Positions 6,739 to 13,761 are shown, counted from the first letter of the stretch. The stretch: DNA of 20,537 nt from an uncultured Dorea sp. (GCA_910584265.1 CAJTZE010000055.1:1-20537); one strand, 5' to 3'. Numbers and translations: made by a program. Notes: generated from the sequence alone by a model not told the origin.

Positions 6739-7300
6739 GCCGGATCACTCCCATATTATCAAAAGGATAAATCCTCACCCATGCACGGCCCAGCAGATCC
6801 TTTCTCTTCAGCACTCCCACGCTAGGTTCCCTGCTGTCCGAGCTGTGGTTCCGGTTATCCCCGAGCACAAAATATTCATCCTCCCCCAGAACAACCGGCT
6901 CTGCGGCAATGCCGCCGCCCTCCATTACCTCCGCACCGTAAACATCGCTCTCTAACTTCTGCCCGTTGATATATGTATAACCATCCTTTATCTGCACAGT
7001 CTCTCCCGGCAGTCCGATGATCCTCTTAATATAAAAAACATTCTCCTCATACTGATATGGAAACACAATAATATCAAATCGCTTCGGATCACGGAAACGG
7101 TAGGATATCTTATCCACGATCAACTGATCTCCGTCCTGAAGCGTTGTCTCCATAGAATGTCCGCTTACACTGGTCCGCTGTCCTACAAATATAATAATCA
7201 GAAACGCAAGACCGATGATAATCGCAATATAAAGGATCCAGCCAAACAGGGCTCCCAGCACAACACGAGATCTGCTTCTTTCTCTTTTATTTTTCCCCAT
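6731..7300 (-). CDS. lepB: Signal peptidase I (short paralogue)
   Basis: Cleaves signal peptides of secreted proteins at the outer membrane face. The 189-residue protein has one N-terminal anchor (about 13-40, GWILYIAIIIGLAFLIIIF), then the catalytic Ser49 in SGHSMETTL, the general base Lys92 in YIKRIIGLPGE, and the box-E motif GDNRNHSSDSR. It is a typical single-anchor Gram-positive SipS-type enzyme. ATG at 7300 has AAAGGGG about 9 nt upstream. It lies between rbgA and rnhB and overlaps rnhB by 8 bases. A second, longer paralogue sits on the other side of rbgA. Confidence 0.95.
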   Translation of the reverse strand: MGKNKRERSRSRVVLGALFGWILYIAIIIGLAFLIIIFVGQRTSVSGHSMETTLQDGDQLIVDKISYRFRDPKRFDIIVFPYQYEENVFYIKRIIGLPGETVQIKDGYTYINGQKLESDVYGAEVMEGGGIAAEPVVLGEDEYFVLGDNRNHSSDSREPSVGVLKRKDLLGRAWVRIYPFDNMGVIRHE

Positions 7301-7336
7301 GTAAAATGTCCCCTTTCAGTTCATAGTGTAACACAA

Positions 7337-8179
7337 CTATTCCGGATATTCCAGTGTCAGTCTCCCAAGCCTTCCGTTTCGGAAATCATCCATAAGAAGC
7401 CCCGCCGTTTTCTCTGTATCCAGTTCATTTCCACGAACCAGACAGTGCCTGCTCTCTGCAATCCCGCTTAAGCATACATAGGGATCCTCCGTTTCCTCAA
7501 TTCCATACTTCTCCGCCAAAGTTCCCGGGTAAGCCTGATTCACAAACCGGATAAATTCTGTCGCCAGTTCTTCCACATTCAGTATCTCATCCTTAATAGA
7601 ACCGATAAATGCAAGCTTAAGCCCCACGCTCTGATCCTCGAATTTCGGCCACAAAATCCCCGGCGTGTCCAGAAGCTCCACCTGTTTATTCAGGCGTATC
7701 CACTGCTTTCCCTTTGTCACGCCCGGCTTATTGCCGGTCTTAGCCGCCGCCTTTCCAGCCAGCGAATTGATGAATGTAGACTTGCCCACATTGGGAATGC
7801 CGGCCGCCATAGCCCGTACCGGACGGTTTAGGATCCCTCTCTTCCGGTCCCGCTGGATCTTCTCCTTACACGCCTCCTGTATCACATTCTGGATGGACTT
7901 TAAGCCGCCGCCCTTCTTGGAATTTACCTTCACGCAGGAGAACCCCTGCTTCTCAAAATAAGCCTTCCACTCCTCGTTCCATCTATCCTCTGCCAGATCC
8001 GCCTTATTTAAAAGGATCAGCCTTGCTTTATTCTTCCCCAGCTCATCAATATCCGGATTCCGGCTTGCAAGCGGCGCTCTGGCATCCACAAGCTCGATCA
8101 CCAGATCAATCAACTTGATATTCTCCTGCATCATACGCTTTGCCTTCGTCATATGACCAGGATACCATTGAAAATGCAT
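7337..8179 (-). CDS. rbgA: Ribosome biogenesis GTPase RbgA (YlqF)
   Basis: A circularly permuted GTPase needed for late 50S subunit assembly in Bacillus. The motif order is permuted as expected: G4 NKAD at 58-61, then G1 GIPNVGKST at 127-135, the NKPGVT segment at 150-155, and G3 DTPG at 171-174. The family N-terminus (MHFQWYPGHMTKA) and a C-terminal RNA-binding region complete a 280-residue protein of normal length. ATG at 8179 has GGAGGAG 4-5 nt upstream. It lies 36 nt before lepB and 51 nt after the second lepB. The position next to rplS and rnhB is characteristic. Confidence 0.96.
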   Translation of the reverse strand: MHFQWYPGHMTKAKRMMQENIKLIDLVIELVDARAPLASRNPDIDELGKNKARLILLNKADLAEDRWNEEWKAYFEKQGFSCVKVNSKKGGGLKSIQNVIQEACKEKIQRDRKRGILNRPVRAMAAGIPNVGKSTFINSLAGKAAAKTGNKPGVTKGKQWIRLNKQVELLDTPGILWPKFEDQSVGLKLAFIGSIKDEILNVEELATEFIRFVNQAYPGTLAEKYGIEETEDPYVCLSGIAESRHCLVRGNELDTEKTAGLLMDDFRNGRLGRLTLEYPE

Positions 8180-8230
8180 AATCTCCTCCGTATCTGCCTC
8201 TCTTCTAAATCTACACTGCTCCTCTTTGTG

Positions 8231-8977
8231 TTAATCCTTCACAAAACCAAAATGGTCAAAAGGAGATAACACAAACCACACCCTGCCGTAGATATGGGCC
8301 CGTTTTACATTTCCCACATCGGCCATGCGGCTGTCCTCGCTCTTGTTCCTCTCATCTCCGAGAACAAAAAATTCATCCTCTCCCAGTTTCATTTTTTCTG
8401 TAACAATTCCTACATTGCTGATTTCTACAGTCTCATATTTCTCCTCAAGCTTCTCGCCGTCAATATAGACTCTCCCCTCAATAATCTCCACCGTTTCCCC
8501 GGGGAGGCCGATGACACGCTTGATATAATAATGGGAATTCTCATTCCCCTTTGGCTTAAATACGATGATATCTCCGCGTTTGGGAGAGCTTGCATTATAT
8601 ACAAAACGGTTGACCAGCACTACGTCTCCGTTCCCAAGCACCGGATTCATCGAATCTCCTACTGTACTGACGCGCTGCCCGAAATACCATACAAAAAAGA
8701 ATGCCGCAAGAATAACTGCCGCAATCTGTAAAAGCCAGATTCCCAGCTCCTTTACCTTCTCCATGGAGATAGAGTTCTTCAAATCCAGATCCTTCAGGCT
8801 CCATCTCTTCTTGGAACGTCTTCTGGATCTTCTCCTTGGAATGGTCTTTGGTTCCTTTTCCTGCGGTTTTGGCTCCAGCTTCTCCCTCACCTTCTGTTCA
8901 ATCTGGTCCATAGGAAGCTTCTTCTTTTTTCTTTTCTTTATCTTATCAGGCTTTGCGCCTCTTATCTTCCCCGGCAT
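8231..8977 (-). CDS. lepB: Signal peptidase I with long basic N-terminus
   Basis: A 248-residue signal peptidase I. Residues 1-70 are a strongly basic cytoplasmic extension with KKRKKKK and RRRSRRRSKKR blocks, absent from the neighbouring paralogue. One anchor helix follows (about 79-99), then catalytic Ser109 in VGDSMNPVL, Lys153 in YYIKRVIGLPGE, and GDERNKSEDSR. ATG at 8977 was chosen because AAGGGTGA is well placed for it; the in-frame GTG at 8986 overlaps that site. It is the first gene after the rplS terminator, so a promoter is expected in the 8978-9171 gap. The two paralogues may differ in substrates or timing; that is inference. Confidence 0.93.
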   Translation of the reverse strand: MPGKIRGAKPDKIKKRKKKKLPMDQIEQKVREKLEPKPQEKEPKTIPRRRSRRRSKKRWSLKDLDLKNSISMEKVKELGIWLLQIAAVILAAFFFVWYFGQRVSTVGDSMNPVLGNGDVVLVNRFVYNASSPKRGDIIVFKPKGNENSHYYIKRVIGLPGETVEIIEGRVYIDGEKLEEKYETVEISNVGIVTEKMKLGEDEFFVLGDERNKSEDSRMADVGNVKRAHIYGRVWFVLSPFDHFGFVKD

Positions 8978-9040
8978 ACGATTCACCCTTTATAAAATAA
9001 AGTTATCAGATACCACTTGTCATCATCAAAAATTCCCCAA

Positions 9041-9073
9041 ACGAGAACAAAAGTGCGTCTCGCACACTCTCGT
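9041..9073. repeat. Nested inverted repeat upstream of lepB
   Basis: An outer 6-bp stem (9041-9046 with 9068-9073, ACGAGA/TCTCGT) encloses a 5-bp hairpin GTGCG-TCT-CGCAC (9053-9065). No U-run follows it on the minus strand. A minus-strand TATAAT (9082-9077) sits just upstream but has no convincing -35. The whole 8978-9171 gap holds no gene; besides this there is a 12-bp palindrome GCGCAGCTGCGC at 9112-9123. Confidence 0.55.
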
Positions 9074-9140
9074 GTTATTATATTCCTGACAGCACAGTTT
9101 TTGTTCCGCACGCGCAGCTGCGCATCCTCCCGGAGAGTTT

Positions 9141-9172
9141 TATAATATAGGAAACTCGTTTCCTATATTATA
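9141..9172. repeat. Perfect 15-bp inverted repeat beside the rplS terminator
   Basis: Arms 9141-9155 and 9158-9172 are perfect complements separated by two bases. In RNA this is a 14-bp stem with a four-base loop. It is AT-rich and abuts the T-run of the rplS terminator. It is too regular to be chance, but its role is unknown. Confidence 0.7.
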
Positions 9173-9212
9173 AAAAAGCAGGGACAAGTACAGATGTATT
9201 TGTCCCCTTGCT
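9172..9212 (-). terminator. Intrinsic terminator of rplS
   Basis: Minus-strand RNA pairs GGGACAA with UUGUCCC, extends inward with UAC/GUA around an AUCU loop and outward with AGCA/UGCU across a two-base bulge, and is followed by UUUUUU. It starts 10 nt after the rplS stop and separates the rimM-trmD-rplS unit from lepB-rbgA. Confidence 0.85.
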
Positions 9213-9221
9213 CATCTCCAG

Positions 9222-9569
9222 TTATCTTACCAGCTCTTTTACCTTAGCGGCCTTGCCGACACGGTCTCTCAGGTAATACAATTTCGCTCTTCTTACCTTA
9301 CCTCTGCGGACAACCTCAACCTTCTCAACGTTCGGCGAATGCAGCGGCCAGGTCTTCTCAACTCCGACGCCGTTAGAAAACTTCCTCACAGTAAATGTAG
9401 CTCTTGTACTGCCGCCCTGTTTCTTAAGCACAGTACCCTCGAATATCTGGATTCTCTCACGGTTACCCTCTTTGATCTTACCGTAAACCTTCACTGTATC
9501 ACCAACGTGGAATACCGGCACATTCTCCTTCAGCTGTTCTGCTTCAATACTCTTAATAATATCATTCAT
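9222..9569 (-). CDS. rplS: 50S ribosomal protein L19
   Basis: L19 sits at the 30S-50S interface. The 115-residue protein carries the family pattern: FHVGDTVKVYGKIKEG, RIQIFEGTVLKKQG, ATFTVRKFSNGVGVEKTWPLHSP and the basic C-terminus VRRGKVRRAKLYYLRDRVGKAAKVKE. ATG at 9569 follows a near-perfect AAGGAGGTCAC. It is the last gene before a strong terminator, 86 nt after trmD. That gap can fold weakly and may hold a ribosomal-protein leader, which I cannot confirm. Confidence 0.97.
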   Translation of the reverse strand: MNDIIKSIEAEQLKENVPVFHVGDTVKVYGKIKEGNRERIQIFEGTVLKKQGGSTRATFTVRKFSNGVGVEKTWPLHSPNVEKVEVVRRGKVRRAKLYYLRDRVGKAAKVKELVR

Positions 9570-9655
9570 TGTGTGACCTCCTTATTATTCGGATGTTCGT
9601 AATACACTCATCTTTTATCGTACCAGAGGACCATCTCTATTCTTCTCACAACATG

Positions 9656-10426
9656 CTATATCTTATCACATTCCGACAAAGATTGCAAGGAATTTTTCAC
9701 ATAAGCTTCCGCAAGCTCTCTTTCCTTTTCCGTCAGCTCTGCCCTTTCCAGCAGGTCCGGCCGCGCCTCAGCTGTTCTGATGACGGACTGTTCCCTCCGC
9801 CATTTTTCTATATTGGCATGATGTCCGGACAGCAGGATCTTCGGCACTCTCTTCTCATGCCAGACCTCCGGCCTGGAATACTGCGGATATTCCAGCAGGT
9901 TATCCTGAAAGCTCTCGAACTCTGCAGACACATCATTGTGGAGCACTCCCGGCACCATCCTGGAAACTGCATCTACCATTACCATAGCCGGCAGCTCGCC
10001 CCCTGTCAGCACGTAGTCGCCGATAGACACATAATCCGTAACGATTTCCTCTAATACACGTTCGTCGATACCCTCATAATGCCCGCACAGGAATATAAGC
10101 TCTTCCTCCTCTGCAAGTTCGCCCGCCATTTTCTGGCTGAAGGTCTTCCCCTGAGGAGACATATAGAGAACCCTTGGCTTTTTATCAGCCTCTATTCTCT
10201 CCAGCACCGCCCGGTAACACTGGTATACCGGTTCCGCCTGCATCAGCATCCCGGCTCCTCCCCCGTAGGGATAGTCATCGACGCTCTGATGCTTATTATA
10301 GGCATAATCCCGGATATTCACTGCTTCAATTGACAGAATCCCCTTATCCATCGCTCTTCCTATGATACTGGTATTCAGTCCTCCCATAACCATATCCGGA
10401 AACAATGTCATAATGTGAATATTCAT
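9656..10426 (-). CDS. trmD: tRNA (guanine37-N1)-methyltransferase TrmD
   Basis: Methylates G37 next to the anticodon using S-adenosylmethionine, preventing +1 frameshifts. The 256 residues contain the SPOUT trefoil-knot motifs: MSPQGKTFSQ (about 89-98), LCGHYEGIDERV, and SIGDYVLTGGELPAMV. The N-terminal MNIHIMTLFPDM and YGGGAGMLMQ are also typical. The C-terminal DNLLEYPQYSRPEVW motif and helical domain are complete. Start ATG overlaps the rimM stop as ATGA, so translation is coupled. Standard rimM-trmD-rplS order. Confidence 0.97.
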   Translation of the reverse strand: MNIHIMTLFPDMVMGGLNTSIIGRAMDKGILSIEAVNIRDYAYNKHQSVDDYPYGGGAGMLMQAEPVYQCYRAVLERIEADKKPRVLYMSPQGKTFSQKMAGELAEEEELIFLCGHYEGIDERVLEEIVTDYVSIGDYVLTGGELPAMVMVDAVSRMVPGVLHNDVSAEFESFQDNLLEYPQYSRPEVWHEKRVPKILLSGHHANIEKWRREQSVIRTAEARPDLLERAELTEKERELAEAYVKNSLQSLSECDKI

Positions 10427-10932
10427 GAAATAAGCCCCTCCATCAAGTGGATCGTCATCCGGCCTGCTTCCACATCCACATCCAGAATGCAGTCCTGAAT
10501 AGCCGGGATCAGCACTTCCCCATATTCCTCAGTTTCTATAATATACACGTCATTTGCTCCCGTCTCCATTACATCCCTTAAGCTTCCAAAACGGCCGCCG
10601 TCCTCTGTATAGACCTCTATTCCCAGCATATCTGCAATATAATATTCGTTTTCCTCAAGTTCAATGGCATCCTCTCGGTCGATCAGCAAGCTTTTCCCCC
10701 GGTATTTTTCAATATCATTGATATCATCAATCCCTTTAAATTTCAAAATAACAGACCGCTTAAAAAACTTTACCCGTTCGATCTCAAGCGGTATCTGTTC
10801 CTTCCCCGTCTCCAGATATACCTGCTTTAGCTCTTTGAACCGGGACGCATCATTCGTTGTGGGAAACACCTTCACTTCCCCGCGTATGCCGTGTGTAGAG
10901 GATATCACTCCGACCTGTAACTGCTTCTCCAT
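10423..10932 (-). CDS. rimM: 16S rRNA processing/maturation protein RimM
   Basis: RimM assists assembly of the 30S head domain with S19. The 169-residue protein has the N-terminal beta-barrel motif GVISSTHGIRGEVKVFP, the RGKSLLIDREDA linker, and a PRC-barrel with ADMLGIEVY, GANDVYIIE and VLIPAI. ATG at 10932 has AAGGAGAG 4 nt upstream. A terminator-like hairpin lies between this gene and khpA upstream, so rimM may be read partly by read-through or from a weak promoter that I could not define. Confidence 0.96.
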   Translation of the reverse strand: MEKQLQVGVISSTHGIRGEVKVFPTTNDASRFKELKQVYLETGKEQIPLEIERVKFFKRSVILKFKGIDDINDIEKYRGKSLLIDREDAIELEENEYYIADMLGIEVYTEDGGRFGSLRDVMETGANDVYIIETEEYGEVLIPAIQDCILDVDVEAGRMTIHLMEGLIS

Positions 10933-10991
10933 TCTTCTCTCCTTATACGATCACAATGCAAATCTGCATCTTAGTCATTTCGTTCCTAATG

Positions 10992-11034
10992 AAAAAAGCC
11001 CCCATGATACGCTGTAAATTACGCGCAGGGGACT
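10992..11034 (-). terminator. Terminator-like hairpin between khpA and rimM
   Basis: Minus-strand AGUCCCC pairs with GGGGGCU, with an inner UGCGC/GCGUA stem and a bulge of four bases on the 3' side. UUUUUU follows. Since rimM-trmD-rplS lie downstream on the same strand, it may be a partial terminator that lowers their expression relative to rpsP. Confidence 0.75.
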
Positions 11035-11041
11035 TCTTTTA

Positions 11042-11272
11042 TTAACCAGCGATATCAACGATCACTTTCTTGTCTTCCTTTGCCGCGGCTGCCTTTACCA
11101 CAGAGCGGATTGCCTTGGCAATACGTCCCTGCTTTCCGATGACCTTACCCATATCGGACTCAGATACACGCACCTCAACTACTGTTGTACGGCCTTCCTG
11201 CTTCTCAGTAACAACCACTTCATCAGGATTATCCACCAATGCTTTTGCAATGACTTCAACTAATTCTCTCAT
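11042..11272 (-). CDS. khpA: KhpA, KH-domain RNA-binding protein
   Basis: A 76-residue single KH-domain protein. The GXXG loop is visible in VIGKQGRIAKAIR (about 44-56), between a beta strand (TVVEVRVSESDMG) and a C-terminal KKVIVDIAG strand. In pneumococci the homologue pairs with KhpB (Jag/EloR) and affects cell elongation and division through RNA binding; the partner is not in this window. ATG at 11272 is preceded by GGAGGTG. Order rpsP-khpA-rimM is the usual one in Firmicutes. Confidence 0.93.
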   Translation of the reverse strand: MRELVEVIAKALVDNPDEVVVTEKQEGRTTVVEVRVSESDMGKVIGKQGRIAKAIRSVVKAAAAKEDKKVIVDIAG

Positions 11273-11293
11273 GAATGTGCACCTCCGCCAATA

Positions 11294-11539
11294 CTATTTT
11301 TCAATGCCGGCCGCCTTAAAGAGCTTTCCAACAACCTCTGTCGGCTGTGCACCATTGTTAAGCCACTTTTTTGCTGCTTCCTCATCAATAGAGAATCCGC
11401 TTGGATCAAGGTTTGGATCATAGGTACCAATCTCCTCAATGAATCTTCCATCCCTTGGGGATCTGGAATCAGCTACAACGATTCTATAGAAAGGAGCCTT
11501 CTTCTGTCCCATTCTCTTTAATCTGATCTTTACTGCCAT
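11294..11539 (-). CDS. rpsP: 30S ribosomal protein S16
   Basis: An 81-residue ribosomal protein important for 30S assembly. It starts MAVKIRLKRMGQKKAPFYRIVVADSRSPRDGRFIEEIG, an unmistakable S16 N-terminus, and ends with the PTEVVGKLFKAAG motif. The ATG at 11539 was chosen because GGAGGTGA lies six bases upstream; the in-frame ATG two codons earlier abuts that site and is too close. It is 49 nt after ffh and 21 nt before khpA. Confidence 0.97.
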   Translation of the reverse strand: MAVKIRLKRMGQKKAPFYRIVVADSRSPRDGRFIEEIGTYDPNLDPSGFSIDEEAAKKWLNNGAQPTEVVGKLFKAAGIEK

Positions 11540-11588
11540 CTTCATTCACCTCCATAGTATTTTCTTATTATTGTTTCATTGATATATG

Positions 11589-12938
11589 TTAAAAAGGAAA
11601 TCTGAATTTTCCCTTTTTACCACCTCTTGTCACAGCCTTCATCATCTGCTTCATGCCGTCAAACTGCTTCACCATACGGTTCACTTCGCTGACCTCCACA
11701 CCAGCGCCTTTTGCTATTCTGCGCTTTCTTGACGGGTTCATAAGATCCGGATCAGCCCGTTCCTCGGGCGTCATGGAATAAATCATTGCTTCCATTCTTG
11801 CCATCTGCTTTTCAGCCGCTTCTGTCTGCTCATCCGTGATCTTCATATTCTTTCCGCCCAGCGCCCCCATACCGGGAAGCATGCCCATGAGGCTGGAAAG
11901 CCCGCCCAGATTCCTCATCTGCTTCGTACTCTCCAGATAGTCATTATAATCAAACTGATTCTTCTTCATTTTCTGACCGATCTGCTTCGCTTTTTCCTCA
12001 TCGATCTGAGCCTCAGCCTTTTCAATCAGCGAAAGCACATCACCCATGCCCAGGATCCTGGAGGCCATCCGGTCCGGATGAAACTGTTCCAGATCCGACA
12101 GCTTCTCGCCCATACCTGCATAGAGGATCGGCTTGCCGGTGACCGCCTTAACAGACAGAGCCGCACCGCCTCTGGTATCACCGTCCAATTTTGTCACGAT
12201 CACACCGTCAATGCCCGCCTTCTGGTCGAACTCAGCCGCCACATTCACAGCGTCCTGACCCGTCATGGCATCGATCACAAGGATTGTCTGATGCACTTCA
12301 ACGGCTTCCTTGATCTCCTTAAGCTCCGCCATCATATCCTCATCAATATGCAGGCGTCCTGCCGTATCCAGGATCACGATATGATTGCCGTTCTTTTTCG
12401 CATGCTCTATGGCCGCCTTCGCAATATCTGCCGGCTTATGGTTTTCTCCCATGGAGAATACTTCTACACCCTGCTTCTCTCCGTTGATCTGGAGCTGTTT
12501 TATCGCCGCAGGCCGGTATACATCACAGGCCGCAAGCAGAGGCTTCTTGCCCTTCAGCTTGAACTTTCCTGCAAGCTTGGCTGTCGTGGTGGTCTTGCCG
12601 GCGCCCTGAAGGCCCGCCATAAGAATTACCGTGACAGCGCTTCCCGGCTGAAGTTTGATCTCAGTTGTCTCAGACCCCATAAGCTTCACAAGCTCTTCAT
12701 TTACAATCTTAATCACCATCTGGCCCGGATTCAGTCCATTCATCACATCCTGGCCGACAGCGCGTTCCTGAACATTCTTTATAAAATCCTTAACCACCTT
12801 GAAGCTGACATCGGCCGCGAGCAATGCACGCTTAATCTCCTTCAGAGCTTCCTTCACATCCGCTTCCGTCAGGCGTCCCTTGCTCCTTAAGTTTTTAAAT
12901 ACATTCTGAAGCTTTTCTGTTAAACTGTCAAATGCCAT
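11589..12938 (-). CDS. ffh: Signal recognition particle protein Ffh
   Basis: The SRP GTPase that binds signal sequences and 4.5S/6S-type RNA and delivers ribosomes to FtsY. The 449 residues show the helical N domain (1-100), the G domain with P-loop GLQGAGKTTT (109-118), DTAGRL (191-196) and TKLDGD (249-254), and the methionine-rich M domain (about 300-449) with SLMGMLPGMGALGG and the RNA-binding SMTPEERADPDLMNPSRKRRIAKGAG. ATG at 12938 (MAFDSLTEKL) is the family start, with GAGGAG seven bases upstream. It begins just after the ylxM stop, so the two are coupled. Confidence 0.97.
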   Translation of the reverse strand: MAFDSLTEKLQNVFKNLRSKGRLTEADVKEALKEIKRALLAADVSFKVVKDFIKNVQERAVGQDVMNGLNPGQMVIKIVNEELVKLMGSETTEIKLQPGSAVTVILMAGLQGAGKTTTTAKLAGKFKLKGKKPLLAACDVYRPAAIKQLQINGEKQGVEVFSMGENHKPADIAKAAIEHAKKNGNHIVILDTAGRLHIDEDMMAELKEIKEAVEVHQTILVIDAMTGQDAVNVAAEFDQKAGIDGVIVTKLDGDTRGGAALSVKAVTGKPILYAGMGEKLSDLEQFHPDRMASRILGMGDVLSLIEKAEAQIDEEKAKQIGQKMKKNQFDYNDYLESTKQMRNLGGLSSLMGMLPGMGALGGKNMKITDEQTEAAEKQMARMEAMIYSMTPEERADPDLMNPSRKRRIAKGAGVEVSEVNRMVKQFDGMKQMMKAVTRGGKKGKFRFPF

Positions 12939-12939
12939 G

Positions 12940-13290
12940 CTACAACTCCTCAATAATCTCATCCGCTATCCTGCGGATGTCCGCCTTCAGCTTCATAGTA
13001 TCCGCATCCGGCTCCGTATCCCGGTCAAGAATCTCATTGATATCATGAAGCTTCTCCCTCACCGTGAGAAATCTTGATACCAGATGCAGCCTGTCTTCAT
13101 ACCCCTGAAGCGTCCTGTTACACCGCTTAATCTGATCATGCACCGCCTGCCTGCTGATACCGGCATTCCCTGCAATCTCGCCGAGAGATAAATCCTCCAG
13201 CACAAATTGTTCGTAAATCTCCTTCTGGCGGCTTGTAAGAAGCTCGCCGTAAAAATCATACAGCAATGCCTGTTTCAAAATATCATCCAT
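12940..13290 (-). CDS. ylxM: YlxM, SRP-associated putative DNA-binding protein
   Basis: A 116-residue sigma-factor-like helix-turn-helix protein of the UPF0122 family. In streptococci YlxM binds the SRP and modulates Ffh activity; the same is likely here given its position directly before ffh. The HTH is visible at about 35-60 (LSLGEIAGNAGISRQAVHDQIKR), after LTSRQKEIYEQFVLED. The C-terminal half is an acidic helix. ATG at 13290 is preceded by AGGTGAG. It is the first gene after a near-consensus promoter and leads ffh-rpsP-khpA. Confidence 0.94.
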   Translation of the reverse strand: MDDILKQALLYDFYGELLTSRQKEIYEQFVLEDLSLGEIAGNAGISRQAVHDQIKRCNRTLQGYEDRLHLVSRFLTVREKLHDINEILDRDTEPDADTMKLKADIRRIADEIIEEL

Positions 13291-13307
13291 CGTTTCTCAC
13301 CTGTGTT

Positions 13308-13336
13308 ATCATATCTTAATTCTGCCGGGGTGTCAA
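13308..13336 (-). promoter_or_regulatory. Sigma-A promoter of ylxM-ffh
   Basis: Minus strand TTGACA (13336-13331), a 17-bp spacer and TATGAT (13313-13308): a perfect -35 and a one-mismatch -10. Transcription would begin near 13301, leaving a leader of about ten bases before the ylxM ATG. Confidence 0.85.
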
Positions 13337-13375
13337 GTGTTTTTTCTTGACAAGCATCTATATTTTGAAATTCAT

Positions 13376-13404
13376 CTCACACTTTCCCAGACGCCGCATA
13401 TGAT
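13376..13404 (+). promoter_or_regulatory. Candidate promoter of the high-cysteine protein gene
   Basis: CTCACA (13376-13381), 17 bp, TATGAT (13399-13404) is a fair sigma-A match. The same DNA also fits a sigma-K-like layout, with AC at 13379-13380, 16 bp, and CATATGAT at 13397-13404. The sequence alone does not decide between them. Confidence 0.4.
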
Positions 13405-13438
13405 GTACTGTAATCAAAATCTTACGGAGGGTTATTCA

Positions 13439-13702
13439 ATGAGTGATTTATCAAACTGTGGATGCGGTTGTGAAACTAACATGAACGGTTGCGGCTGTGG
13501 CCGCAGCATGGACTGCGGAGGCAATAGCTGTCTGTGGATCATCCTTCTCCTTATCTTCTGCGGCGGATGCGGCGGAAGCGGACTTGGACGCGGCGGCGAC
13601 TGTGGCTGTGGCTGCGGATGCGGCAATGACAGCTGCATGTGGATCATCCTTCTCCTCATCTTCTGCGGCGGATGCGGCGGAAGCGGATTTGGCTGCTGCT
13701 AG
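13439..13702 (+). CDS. Cys/Gly-rich small membrane protein ('high-cysteine' type)
   Basis: An 87-residue protein with 18 Cys and 25 Gly. It has two near-identical modules: a Cys/Gly block, the hydrophobic stretch C(L/M)WIILLLIF (about 31-40 and 66-75), then CGGCGGSG. The repeat is also present in the DNA (13526-13587 and 13631-13692, offset 105 bp). Similar Lachnospiraceae proteins carry the database name 'chorion class high-cysteine HCB protein 13', a similarity of composition rather than a function. The two hydrophobic stretches are short for full membrane spans but could associate with membranes or a spore layer. ATG at 13439 follows GGAGG by 8 nt; a longer frame from 13337 lacks a site. 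Divergent from ylxM. Confidence 0.85.
   Translation: MSDLSNCGCGCETNMNGCGCGRSMDCGGNSCLWIILLLIFCGGCGGSGLGRGGDCGCGCGCGNDSCMWIILLLIFCGGCGGSGFGCC
13526..13692 (+). repeat. Internal duplication in the high-cysteine gene
   Basis: About 62 bp at 13526-13587 recur at 13631-13692 with only a few substitutions. The offset is 105 bp (35 codons), so the frame is kept. The low divergence points to recent duplication or ongoing homogenisation. Confidence 0.8.
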
Positions 13703-13725
13703 TCTCACACATCCACTGAAAAACC

Positions 13726-13761
13726 ATATGCGGGGATATATCTTTTTATATCCCCGCATAT
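13726..13761. other. Perfect 15-bp hairpin between two plus-strand genes
   Basis: Arms 13726-13740 and 13747-13761 are exact complements with a GC-rich centre (GCGGGG) and a six-base loop TCTTTT. No T-run follows on the plus strand; on the minus strand GGTTTTTC follows. It may be an mRNA-stabilising or processing structure, or a terminator acting on antisense transcription. Confidence 0.7.

Noticed and set aside
9141..9172. TATAAT within the AT-rich inverted repeat as a lepB promoter
   Set aside because: No -35 element at 16-18 bp; the upstream sequence is the rplS terminator stem.
13347..13375. Plus-strand TTGACA (13347-13352) as the -35 of the high-cysteine gene
   Set aside because: No acceptable -10 at 16-18 bp; the pair ending at 13404 fits better.
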